DNA of 19,729 nt. Source: Clostridium sp. UBA4108 (GTDB taxonomy: Bacteria; Bacillota; Clostridia; Clostridiales; Clostridiaceae). The stretch's first letter is position 1. The number at the start of each line of letters is the position of its first letter. Position numbers and translations under genes: made by a program. Of this stretch, positions 5,877 through 13,255 are shown piece by piece. The stretch spans positions 31,190-50,918 of the forward strand of contig DFXM01000006.1 of the NCBI GenBank assembly GCA_002381695.1. The letters are read 5' to 3'. A model generated the notes under the pieces. The model had not been told where the DNA came from, did not search any database, and saw only the letters and a program-made list of their open reading frames with translations.

Positions 5877-7421
5877 TTAGTCCACACCATAACATTTTAA
5901 AATCTTTCTATAAAGTTCTTCTATAAATCCTGAGGTTACCTTGTTTTCAGTGTTAAAGGTGATAACTGTCTTATTATTGCTTTTTAATATATTCGCCTTC
6001 TTATCCTCTGGCAACATATAAATATCTATGTCTAATTTTTCTTCTACTAGAAGCTCTTGCTTTAATATATCACTGTGATTTGCAATTCCTATAAATCCAA
6101 TATCTCCATTTAAATAATTAATTCTATTATTTAAAGCTTCTTTGCACCCAGATGATTTTAAAAATTTCTCAAGAGTTATATATTCTAAGCCATAACACAA
6201 TCCTATCATATTATCTATAAATGAAATGGCGTTATATCCATTACTTTTAAATATCTGTGATAACTTTATCAGAGTCTTTATAAGTCTCCCTCCTTCGCTG
6301 TCATACATAACAACAACAGGCACATCATCACAATATTCTAATGGTATTTTACTATTAAACAGCGGATTAATGTATACCCTTTGATTATGCTCTCCTGACA
6401 TAGGTATTACATAATATCTGCCTTCTTTTCTATTCATTATCACTATATTATCTACAAAGCCAACTAAGGTCTCCACTAAATCCTTTGAAGGTAACTTATC
6501 AATATCCAAAATTATAGTATCCACCTTAGTTAATTCCTTACTATGAATATTTAGATACTGTCTTATCTCCTGAAAAATCCATTGAAGTGGCTGATGCTGT
6601 ATTTTCACTATACTATGAATCTTAAATATAGAATTATACTTTACATAGTCCCTAGAATTCATGGTAAAAATTATTGCATTTTCAACCCATTCTAAATCAG
6701 TAACCCTTTCGCGAAATACAATTTCCTTATTATAGTTTAAAGCAATCTTCCAAAGTTCTTTCTTTACCTGATTCAACCTAAGGTTAGGATTCTTCAGTTT
6801 TATTTCTGCTACCTTTGCAGTTATTAATGGCGCCGCATAGCTGTTACATCTTCTTGAACTCAATTCTTCCATTTTATAATTTATTAGGGAATGTACACTG
6901 TTGCAGGTTATCTCCACATTATCCTGACAGTTAATATTATAAATAAGCTCCTCTTCTTTAAGTTTATCATCTAAATCACACTTAACTCCAATGACCTTCT
7001 CAAATACTGCTGGATAGGTGATATTTCCCTCATTGCTACTAGCTGCAACTATTACTATATTCTTCTCATTTGCCCTAGCAATTGCTTTCTTTAGTTTATC
7101 TTTATCCTCACAGCTTGTAGTGCCAATACTCATATTTATTATGTTAACTTCATTGTCAATACACCATTCTATAGCCGTACAAAGCTTATCTACAGACCCC
7201 TGCATTTTAGTGAGGATTTTTATGCTGCTTAATACTATGTTCTCACAATATTTCATTATAATTCCCGCACATATAGTTCCATGACTTTTTATACACCCAT
7301 CATATTCTACTCTATTAATAATGTGGAGATTATCTTCAATCTCCACATTATGCAAAAGTTCTAAGTTAAAGAACTTTTCATTGACTCCATCATCTATTAT
7401 AGCTACATGTATTTTTTTCAT
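5877..7421 (-). CDS. Subtilisin-like (S8) protease of the RiPP operon with C-terminal TIGR04066-like domain
   Basis: 514 residues, the last gene of the peptide operon. Residues 1-210 form a compact S8 domain: Asp10 in IIDDGVN, His47 in KSHGTICAG, oxyanion Asn130 in AASSNEGN and Ser194 in NSYAAP, so the triad looks intact although the usual GTSMAxP is diverged. There is no signal peptide or propeptide: the first strand begins at residue 3, so it should act in the cytoplasm. Residues about 295-510 are not protease. VPVVVMYDSEGGRLIKT (367-383), NGYNA and IGFIGIAN line up with blocks of the TIGR04066-type protein two genes upstream. Since the exporter lacks a C39 peptidase domain, this is the best candidate for leader removal. 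It follows the carrier-like gene by seven bases with no strong SD, suggesting coupled translation. The leader-peptidase role is inference. Confidence 0.85.
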   Translation of the reverse strand: MKKIHVAIIDDGVNEKFFNLELLHNVEIEDNLHIINRVEYDGCIKSHGTICAGIIMKYCENIVLSSIKILTKMQGSVDKLCTAIEWCIDNEVNIINMSIGTTSCEDKDKLKKAIARANEKNIVIVAASSNEGNITYPAVFEKVIGVKCDLDDKLKEEELIYNINCQDNVEITCNSVHSLINYKMEELSSRRCNSYAAPLITAKVAEIKLKNPNLRLNQVKKELWKIALNYNKEIVFRERVTDLEWVENAIIFTMNSRDYVKYNSIFKIHSIVKIQHQPLQWIFQEIRQYLNIHSKELTKVDTIILDIDKLPSKDLVETLVGFVDNIVIMNRKEGRYYVIPMSGEHNQRVYINPLFNSKIPLEYCDDVPVVVMYDSEGGRLIKTLIKLSQIFKSNGYNAISFIDNMIGLCYGLEYITLEKFLKSSGCKEALNNRINYLNGDIGFIGIANHSDILKQELLVEEKLDIDIYMLPEDKKANILKSNNKTVITFNTENKVTSGFIEELYRKILKCYGVD

Positions 7422-7428
7422 ATAAAGC

Positions 7429-7707
7429 TTAATTCATCTCTTCATATATTATTTCTAATATATTGTTGAAGGTAGAGAACCTTCCTAAGACTACAGCCTC
7501 CTGAGGAATTGAAATGTCAAATTTCTTCTCTATATCATTAAAAAGATATAGTAGTTCTAGAGTCTTCATCCTAATTTTTGCTCCTAACAGATGCATGTCT
7601 AAATCTTTTTTATGACTTCCCTCAAAATCTAAATTATATCTCTCCTTAAAAAGTGAGGTTAATTCACTTATAATAAAATCTCTATTATCCATAGCAACAA
7701 CTTCCAT
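7429..7707 (-). CDS. Acyl-carrier-related protein of the peptide maturation system
   Basis: About 92 residues. The start is taken at ATG 7707 because AAAGGAGG lies eight bases ahead; an upstream TTG in the same frame would put the SD inside the gene. The helical pattern (ISELTSLFKERYNLDF, then LELLYLFNDIEKKFDISIP, then FNNILEIIYEEM) is that of an acyl carrier protein, including the typical F-x-I-x-I-P after helix II. The D-S-L motif at the start of helix II, whose serine takes phosphopantetheine, is absent: the region reads HLLGAKIRMKTLEL. It therefore probably cannot carry a thioester and may act as a docking or scaffold protein. It matches what I know as the acyl carrier-related member of clostridial Cys-rich peptide clusters (TIGR04069, from memory). 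Confidence 0.82.
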   Translation of the reverse strand: MEVVAMDNRDFIISELTSLFKERYNLDFEGSHKKDLDMHLLGAKIRMKTLELLYLFNDIEKKFDISIPQEAVVLGRFSTFNNILEIIYEEMN

Positions 7708-7773
7708 AAAAACTTCCTCCTTTTGATTGTGCAAATTAGTGTTTTTCTAACTTTGAAAATCCTTTTCTAGGTT

Positions 7774-8880
7774 TTATATAACTTGTTTTCCGCTAGATAA
7801 AATATTTATAATATATTTTGTCATTCTCTTCCCATCTTCTATATTTAATATATTAAATATAGGTTTAGAACTTTCATACTTATCTTTCTTACCATCTATA
7901 AAGTCTGAATCAATTACAGTATATATAGGAATATGATTATCCTCAGACTCCTGATAATCAAAGAAAGTATTAGAAAGGTTATAGCAATCCACATTGCAGT
8001 CAAATTTATATCTTAAAAGCTTGTCCACTTCTTCAAAATATTCCTTATTATAATTATTAGTATATAATAGACTAAGTATTGTAGTATCTGGTTTTACAGC
8101 GTTACAAACCAAATAAGGTATTACCCCAAAATTATTGTTTAATACTTTTCCTATAGGAATTACCCCTTCTGGAACCCCTACTATAATCACATCAGGATTC
8201 TCCTTTTTTTCTATATCTTTTACTAATCTATTGAACGTAAGTATTTTTTTATTTTCTCTAATCTGATTATTAAACATAAAGTTAGGAAAATTGTGTATAC
8301 CAAACATTTCACCATGATTTTTGCTTCCAATGATACTAGCTCTATATCCCATATCCTCTAAATCTCTTCTTAGAGTAAGCTGAATATCAAACTTATTTGT
8401 TCTATTAGCCATGGACATTACGAATATTACAGGTACGTTTATATCAACTAATTCATCATTGGTAACATAAGGATTATGAGCTTCATCACTATAATATTTA
8501 AATATAACTCCAGCATCTTTACATAACTTTTTTAACACGCTTTTACTTTCTTCGTCCAAAATTCTTGTACATATTAAATTCTTTTTTTCCTCTATAATCC
8601 CCTTAATCTTAGGTAATATATAGGTGTTAAAATCTAAAGTATTATATGAATCTACCAATACTACACTGTCAAAGTCCTCATCTACTTCATGAAAAGTATT
8701 AACTACCTCTATTCCTGAAGGTTCTTCTTCGCACATCCCTATAACGTCCTTGCCATAGAGCCCCCACCCTGCAGGAGCAACTGCTCCTACAACTCTAAAA
8801 TCATTATTTAAATAACTATATCTAAAAAAATATGCTGACTCTATATCATAAGGATAAATTACAGCTTTTAATCTACTCAC
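7774..8880 (-). CDS. Peptide maturation system protein, TIGR04066 type
   Basis: 368 residues, soluble, between the radical SAM maturase and the carrier-like protein. The N-terminal half (1-145) looks Rossmann-like (RLKAVIYPYDIESAYFFRYS, then FRVVGAVAPAGWG, then DSVVLVDSYN). The second half starts at VPVIFVMSMANRTNKFDIQL (149-168), where a P-loop would be expected in SIMIBI/DUF1611-like NTPases. A lysine (K163) remains but the glycines are gone, followed by DLEDMGYRASIIGSKNHGEMFG and PDVIIVGVPEGVIPIG. It may be a degenerate nucleotide-binding fold. The start is GTG at 8880 with AGGAGG about 10 bases upstream, 18 bases after ccpM. The family is known to me only from clostridial peptide clusters and has no assigned reaction. 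Confidence 0.82.
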   Translation of the reverse strand: MSRLKAVIYPYDIESAYFFRYSYLNNDFRVVGAVAPAGWGLYGKDVIGMCEEEPSGIEVVNTFHEVDEDFDSVVLVDSYNTLDFNTYILPKIKGIIEEKKNLICTRILDEESKSVLKKLCKDAGVIFKYYSDEAHNPYVTNDELVDINVPVIFVMSMANRTNKFDIQLTLRRDLEDMGYRASIIGSKNHGEMFGIHNFPNFMFNNQIRENKKILTFNRLVKDIEKKENPDVIIVGVPEGVIPIGKVLNNNFGVIPYLVCNAVKPDTTILSLLYTNNYNKEYFEEVDKLLRYKFDCNVDCYNLSNTFFDYQESEDNHIPIYTVIDSDFIDGKKDKYESSKPIFNILNIEDGKRMTKYIINILSSGKQVI

Positions 8881-8898
8881 CTTTATACACCTCCTATT

Positions 8899-10341
8899 TT
8901 AATAAGCAAAATAATTTATGTCGCTCTCTTCAAAGTCACATCCCATTTCATTGAGAAAACAGAACTCCTTTAAATTCTCCTCTGTGGCATACTTAACCCT
9001 GCCACAATTCATCATCTTTTTATCTTTAGATAACATGTCCATATCATCTGCATGAGCACAGCATAGATAACAATATCTGTAACTCCAGCAATCTTTACAC
9101 TCATCTTCGCTAACTTTACCTACGTTCAGAATATTTTGTATTTTATCTATAAATAATCCATCTGTTATATTTCCAATCTTCATCACATTAGATAATTCAC
9201 TAACTCTCTCACAGGGATAAAAGTTTCCCTCTACATTTAAGAATAATTTTCTTATGCCTGGCATACATGGACCACCTGGATGTCCCACATCTGGAAGTTC
9301 ATTATTTAATGCCCTTTTATAAAAAGTATCCTTTAATCTTAAAAATTCATTATCAAAAAGTTTAGAAACATATTTTTCATCTAGTTTTCCCACTTTATTT
9401 AGCAATACTTTAAATCTTTCATAACCAGTGTTAATTATTACATCCTCATTAGTCCGTCTCTCTTCTTTAGAATAAGATTCTGCTATAGAGTTTAAATTCA
9501 CCTTAAAGTCTTTCACATCATCATATTCACTGAAAAACTTCTTAGTACACTCAAAATCTGATGTACCATCTAGCACTGCATTAAATCTAATGTGCTTACA
9601 CACATAATCTTCATATAAGCTTTTAAACTTTGAAATATTGTTCATTATAGCTCTAAAAGTTCCCTTGCCATTACTTGCAAAAGTTCTATTCTTATCATGA
9701 ATCTCTTCTGGCCCATCCAAGCTAATCAGTAGACTAAAATTATTTTCTGCAAGGAACTCCATAATTTCATCCGTCAATATAGTTCCATTAGTAGTCATAT
9801 GAAACTGTAATTTTTTCCCCTCTGTGTTTGCCTTAGCATACTCTACACACTGTTTAATGAAATCAAATCTCAAAAGAGGCTCCCCTCCGTAAAAACCTAT
9901 ATCTACTCTATTAGATTCGCTAGAATTGCTTATTACATAATCAATTCCTTTCTTTGCAGTTTCTAAAGACATACTCTTTTCATTGTGTATCCTATTTTCA
10001 TAGGTACCAGAATAAGCACAATAAGCACATCTTAAATTACATTGTTGAGTTACCTGTAGAGTTATAACATTCATTCTATTTTTTATATGAAATGGCATTA
10101 ATTCTGACGCTGGATGTTCTATTTTCCTCATTCTTTTGCTACTTAAAAATCCATTTTCCCTAAGATTATTAATTTCCTCTAAGGTATTTTTATCTATATC
10201 TTCTTCCCTAATCTGAGCTCTATTTTTTAGACACTGATATACATCCTTTGAAGTGTTTACAATACTATTACTATTAACATCGTATATATAATAATTATCT
10301 ACGGTTTTAAAGGTATGTATAAAAGATTCCTTAATACTCAT
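8899..10341 (-). CDS. ccpM: Cys-rich peptide radical SAM maturase CcpM
   Basis: About 480 residues; the ATG at 10341 is chosen because GGGAG lies eight bases upstream, whereas the in-frame TTG five codons earlier would overlap that SD. Order of domains: an N-terminal ~90-residue leader-recognition-like region; the radical SAM core with CNLRCAYC (C101, C105, C108) and the GFYGGEP block near 150-156; and a SPASM domain for two auxiliary Fe-S clusters (GPCMPG with C359, FYPCERV with C377, then CKDCWSYRYCYLCC with C415, C418, C424, C427, C428, and C446). This is the CcpM/TIGR04068 pattern of clostridia. Related SPASM enzymes install thioether (sactionine or ranthionine) links from cysteine. The substrates are presumably the six Cys-rich precursors encoded just upstream. 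The chemistry on this peptide class is inferred. Confidence 0.92.
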   Translation of the reverse strand: MSIKESFIHTFKTVDNYYIYDVNSNSIVNTSKDVYQCLKNRAQIREEDIDKNTLEEINNLRENGFLSSKRMRKIEHPASELMPFHIKNRMNVITLQVTQQCNLRCAYCAYSGTYENRIHNEKSMSLETAKKGIDYVISNSSESNRVDIGFYGGEPLLRFDFIKQCVEYAKANTEGKKLQFHMTTNGTILTDEIMEFLAENNFSLLISLDGPEEIHDKNRTFASNGKGTFRAIMNNISKFKSLYEDYVCKHIRFNAVLDGTSDFECTKKFFSEYDDVKDFKVNLNSIAESYSKEERRTNEDVIINTGYERFKVLLNKVGKLDEKYVSKLFDNEFLRLKDTFYKRALNNELPDVGHPGGPCMPGIRKLFLNVEGNFYPCERVSELSNVMKIGNITDGLFIDKIQNILNVGKVSEDECKDCWSYRYCYLCCAHADDMDMLSKDKKMMNCGRVKYATEENLKEFCFLNEMGCDFEESDINYFAY

Positions 10342-10367
10342 TTTATCAACTCCCAAATCTTATTTTT

Positions 10368-10405
10368 GGCTTTATTTCAAACTGCTGTTGATTTTAAAAC
10401 TATAT
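10368..10405 (+). repeat. Dispersed repeat copy R3
   Basis: GGCTTTATTTCAAA, then GCTGTTGATTTTAAAACTA, matching the R5 blocks GACTTTATTTTAAAT and TTGTTGATGTTAGAACTA in the same order. It lies inside the RiPP operon, between the ccpM start and the 14-bp hairpin. The 3' part of the element (CAAACCATTTGCAG) is missing or decayed. Confidence 0.55.
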
Positions 10406-10433
10406 TAAAACAAAGTTTTATTTTAAAATATTT

Positions 10434-10464
10434 AGTATATAGCTGCCTAAGGCAGCTATATACT
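10434..10464 (-). terminator. 14-bp hairpin between precursor genes and ccpM (probable attenuator)
   Basis: AGTATATAGCTGCC (10434-10447) and GGCAGCTATATACT (10451-10464) are perfect complements with a 3-base loop. It lies 43 bases after the last precursor stop and 92 bases before ccpM in the direction of transcription. On the minus strand the stem is followed by AAATATTTTAAAATAAAA, not a clean U run. It could therefore partly terminate or protect upstream mRNA from 3' decay, making precursor transcripts outnumber enzyme transcripts. The hairpin is seen directly; its function is inferred. Confidence 0.7.
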
Positions 10465-10507
10465 TTTAAAATCCTAATAAATCTCTAAATTTTTATTTTA
10501 ATACAAA

Positions 10508-10669
10508 TTAGTAGCTATACGTAGCGTCATATGCTTTATCATAGCTGATAGCCTGAGTTCTTTCATTAGCAAGAATTTCATAACGCCTACATTGACATCC
10601 ACAAGCGCAGAAGCAAAATGCTGATACAATAGCACCACTAGTATTTATAGATTTTTTTAATTTTTTCAT
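10508..10669 (-). CDS. RiPP precursor A (CLI_3235-type Cys-rich peptide)
   Basis: 53 residues. Leader MKKLKKSINTSGAIVSAF, then a core with cysteines at 19, 21, 23, 25 and 27 (CFCACGCQCRRYE), then a Tyr-rich tail (NERTQAISY...AYDATYSY). It is near-identical in leader and core to precursor B next door, and shares the C-x-C-x-C-G-C-x-C-R-x-Y-E pattern with D and E. GGGAGG lies eight bases before the ATG. It is the precursor closest to ccpM, from which a strong hairpin separates it. I call the family CLI_3235 from memory of clostridial bacteriocin precursors found with CcpM. The mature product and activity are unknown. Confidence 0.88.
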   Translation of the reverse strand: MKKLKKSINTSGAIVSAFCFCACGCQCRRYEILANERTQAISYDKAYDATYSY

Positions 10670-10738
10670 AATTCGAACCTCCCAATATAATTTATTTTGA
10701 ATTCTTATTTTAATATAAATTAGGTATAGATTATGACC

Positions 10739-10891
10739 CTATTGAGCGTCCCAGGCATTGTTATAATACTTAGCCTCAGATCTTTCATTAGCAGAAATTT
10801 CATAATATCTACATTCACAACCACAACCGCAGAAGCAAAATGCTGATATAATAGCACCACTAGTATTTAAGGATTTTTTTAATTTTTTCAT
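10739..10891 (-). CDS. RiPP precursor B (CLI_3235-type Cys-rich peptide)
   Basis: 50 residues. Leader MKKLKKSLNTSGAIISAF, core CFCGCGCECRYYE with cysteines at 19, 21, 23, 25 and 27, tail ISANERSEAKYYNNAWDAQ. It is the paralogue of precursor A. A purine-rich AGGGGGGAAAATT precedes the ATG. It lies 68 bases after the exporter stop codon and 69 before precursor A, in the same direction. Differences from A are concentrated in the tail and in the residues between the cysteines, as expected if leader and Cys spacing are held by the maturase while the rest varies. Product unknown. Confidence 0.88.
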   Translation of the reverse strand: MKKLKKSLNTSGAIISAFCFCGCGCECRYYEISANERSEAKYYNNAWDAQ

Positions 10892-10959
10892 AATTTTCCC
10901 CCCTAACATAATTTAATTTTGAATTCTTATATATCTTAGGTGTTGAGATTTATATAGGA

Positions 10960-12723
10960 TTAGATAACACAACTAGATTGTTCCTTGATTATCTTTATAT
11001 AGGTCTTACTAGATTTTAGTAATTCCTCATGGTCACCTATTTCTTCAACGGTGCCATTGTCTAATACAATAATTTTATCTAACTCCTTTAGAATATAAGG
11101 CTTATGAGTTATAAAAATAATAGTATTATCCTTAAATCTATTTAAAAACAGATAATTAAGTTCATTTTCAGACTTTAAATCTATATTCGAAGTTGCCTCA
11201 TCTAATATGAGTGTGTTACTCACCTTAGAAAAAGCTCTTGAAAGAACTAATTTTTGCTTCTCACCACCAGAAAACTTTCCGCCATTATCTCCCAGCTTAG
11301 TTTCAATTCCTTCTGGCAAATCTTTCACAAATTCATAGGCACCACTTAGTTCTAATAATTCATTAACTCTTTCTTCGGGCAGATTCTTAAATAAAGTGAT
11401 ATTGTCTCTTATAGAACCATTAAATATATAACTATTTTGATTTACTAGTGAAATAGCACTTCTTAGATCCTTCGTATTTATATGCTCCAGATTCATTCCA
11501 TCTATATATACTTCTCCTTTAGAAGGCTCATACATCTTAAGTAGTATATTTATCAAAGTTGACTTTCCAGAACCATTTAGCCCTACAATAGCTACCTTTT
11601 CTCCCGAATTTATTTTAAAACTTATATCTCTTAAAGTTTCATTTTCTTTAGAGTAAGAAAAGTGCATATTTTTAAATTCTATATTTCCCTGTACCTTATC
11701 TCTAGAAATTCTAATGCACTGTTTCTTATCTAAGAAAGTTTTTGGGGAGGGGGCTTTATCTAAAAACTCAAAGAGTCTTTTAGCGGATAATAATATCTTA
11801 GTCAAATCGTACTTTATATTAAATAGTGAAGCAATTTGTTGAATAACTCTAAAGCTATAAGTTGAAAAAGCAAATAATCCACCTATGGTAAAAGACTTAC
11901 CTATAATAAGAACCCCTCCAAGTATATATATAAGAGCTGATATGCATTGCAAAAATGCAATATCTATAGCTATATTTGAGGAATCCATCATCCTTGATTT
12001 TATATCCGTTTGAATTATTTTTCTTTGCTTTTTAGTAAACTGCTTCATTATGGAATCTTCAATTCCTAATAGCTGAATTTCTTTAATTCCAGCTAATTTG
12101 TCACCATACCATTTAGAATAGTCCCTATAGTAATCCATATATTTTTTGTAATACTCTTTTCTTATCCTAGTAAAATATTTTGTAATAATGTACTTAAGAG
12201 GAATTATTAATAGAATAATAATTGAAAGCCTATAATCTATACTTATAAGGGCGATAAATCCGCCGATAATCTTAAAAATATTAAAGATCCTCACAACAAA
12301 GCTTTCATCAACTATATTAGTAACATTTCTTATATCCATATCCATATTGTTCATAATTTCTGTAAAATTTTTATCATTTATATAATCTATTTCTATATTG
12401 ATTAACTTCCTCATACTCATACTAGTCAGCTTATAGTAAAACATACTTCCTATGTATGAGCTAAGCTTTACTTCTATTAGTCCTAATCCTTGGTCTATTA
12501 TTACTAATATCAAGGTTATTATTGTAATTTTAATAACCATAGATATGTCATTTTTTAATAACCCTTGGTCGATGACCTCTTTATTAAGTATAGGTAATAT
12601 AAAGTTTATTCCTGTTGAAACCATCATGATTGTAATAATTAAAATTATCCTTTTCTTATATGGAGATAAATGCTTAAAAATTTTTTTTAATAATTGTCTA
12701 TCTTCTCCAGAAATAAAAATCAC
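10960..12723 (-). CDS. ABC exporter of the RiPP operon (permease-ATPase fusion)
   Basis: 587 residues, a half-transporter expected to act as a homodimer. Residues about 25-310 hold six membrane segments of the ABC exporter fold. The ATPase follows: Walker A GLNGSGKST (381-389), signature FSGGE (484-488), Walker B LILDE (505-509), switch H540. There is no N-terminal C39 peptidase domain: the protein begins about 20 residues before the first membrane helix, unlike PCAT-type bacteriocin exporters, so leader cleavage must be done elsewhere, likely by the S8 protease. It sits between the two groups of precursor genes. The start is uncertain: GTG at 12723 is part of the SD-like AAGGAAGTGAT, and no other usual start codon lies close by. 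The substrate is presumably the mature peptides. Confidence 0.9.
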   Translation of the reverse strand: MIFISGEDRQLLKKIFKHLSPYKKRIILIITIMMVSTGINFILPILNKEVIDQGLLKNDISMVIKITIITLILVIIDQGLGLIEVKLSSYIGSMFYYKLTSMSMRKLINIEIDYINDKNFTEIMNNMDMDIRNVTNIVDESFVVRIFNIFKIIGGFIALISIDYRLSIIILLIIPLKYIITKYFTRIRKEYYKKYMDYYRDYSKWYGDKLAGIKEIQLLGIEDSIMKQFTKKQRKIIQTDIKSRMMDSSNIAIDIAFLQCISALIYILGGVLIIGKSFTIGGLFAFSTYSFRVIQQIASLFNIKYDLTKILLSAKRLFEFLDKAPSPKTFLDKKQCIRISRDKVQGNIEFKNMHFSYSKENETLRDISFKINSGEKVAIVGLNGSGKSTLINILLKMYEPSKGEVYIDGMNLEHINTKDLRSAISLVNQNSYIFNGSIRDNITLFKNLPEERVNELLELSGAYEFVKDLPEGIETKLGDNGGKFSGGEKQKLVLSRAFSKVSNTLILDEATSNIDLKSENELNYLFLNRFKDNTIIFITHKPYILKELDKIIVLDNGTVEEIGDHEELLKSSKTYIKIIKEQSSCVI

Positions 12724-12735
12724 TTCCTTTACTTA

Positions 12736-12787
12736 AGGCTTTGTTTCAAGGCTTGTCCATAATTATTACGAGCTCGAAACAAAGCCT
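12736..12787 (+). repeat. Repeat copy R4 with 12-bp inverted repeat
   Basis: AGGCTTTGTTTC (12736-12747) and GAAACAAAGCCT (12776-12787) are perfect complements around a 28-base loop. The left part (GGCTTTGTTTCAA, then GCTTGT) resembles the start of the dispersed repeat, so it is listed as a degenerate copy; the right part does not match R2 or R5. AAGGCTT occurs twice on the left side, allowing alternative pairings. It lies in the leader of the exporter gene, ending 13 bases before its start. There is no T run, so it is not a standard terminator. Confidence 0.5.
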
Positions 12788-12817
12788 AATAATATTACTT
12801 TCTAGATTACTTTATAT

Positions 12818-12973
12818 CTATACTCCAGCTGTTCCTATAGAATATTCTTTAGAGTCATATCTCTCTGAAGTATGATCCTCGTATGGTCTACAATAGCATC
12901 CACACATATAACAGTTACAATATGCTACAATTTTGCTAGGTAATTTATTAATTTTTTTATTTAGTTTTTTCAT
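12818..12973 (-). CDS. RiPP precursor C (CLI_3235-type, expanded Cys spacing)
   Basis: 51 residues. Leader MKKLNKKINKLPSKIVAY, core CNCYMCGCYCRPYE with cysteines at 19, 21, 24, 26 and 28, tail DHTSERYDSKEYSIGTAGV. Compared with its sisters it has one extra residue between the second and third cysteine, which breaks the strict every-second-residue rule. R-P-Y-E and the ER pair in the tail are kept. AAAGGGGGA lies about seven bases before the ATG. It is the fourth precursor of the operon and the last before the exporter gene. Confidence 0.87.
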   Translation of the reverse strand: MKKLNKKINKLPSKIVAYCNCYMCGCYCRPYEDHTSERYDSKEYSIGTAGV

Positions 12974-13034
12974 GAGAAATTCCCCCTTTCTTGATTTTAA
13001 CTAGTGATTCTTAAACCTCTTACATACTTAAATA

Positions 13035-13187
13035 TTAGAAGCCAGAGGTTGTTGCATAATATAATTTTGAATCAATTCTTTCAGAGTTTACATTCTCATA
13101 TGCTCTGCAAGCGCAACCACAATCGCAACTACAATATGGCTTTAAAATATTTTCCTGTTTCATAGATTTTTTAACTAATTTTTTCAT
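13035..13187 (-). CDS. RiPP precursor D (CLI_3235-type Cys-rich peptide)
   Basis: 50 residues. Leader MKKLVKKSMKQENILKPY, core CSCDCGCACRAYE with cysteines at 19, 21, 23, 25 and 27, tail NVNSERIDSKLYYATTSGF. The leader and the ATTS tail are shared with precursor E, marking a second subfamily distinct from A/B. GAAGGAGGG precedes the ATG by six bases and is the strongest SD among the six precursors. It lies 61 bases before precursor C. Confidence 0.9.
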   Translation of the reverse strand: MKKLVKKSMKQENILKPYCSCDCGCACRAYENVNSERIDSKLYYATTSGF

Positions 13188-13255
13188 TATAAATCCCTCC
13201 TTCATTTTTTAATTTAATTTATTTTTTATTATGCTGTACTAGCATTTTCTAATAA

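Larger units (their letters stand above)
10508..10935 (-). repeat. Tandem duplication of precursor genes A and B
   Basis: Two ~200-base units, each a 5' untranslated stretch plus a precursor gene. The upstream stretches share GAATTCAAAAT then AATTAT followed by the G-rich SD, and the first 27 codons are almost the same. The tails (after about codon 36) diverge in sequence and length. A recent tandem duplication is the simplest reading. Confidence 0.75.

Noticed and set aside
7018..7284. A plus-strand open frame of 88 codons
   Set aside because: It lies opposite the S8 catalytic domain, lacks an SD and a family match, and is explained by chance openness opposite a real gene.
12452..12736. A plus-strand open frame rich in hydrophobic residues
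   Set aside because: It is antisense to the membrane-spanning part of the exporter, and its hydrophobic look comes from the complementary AT-rich codons. There is no SD.
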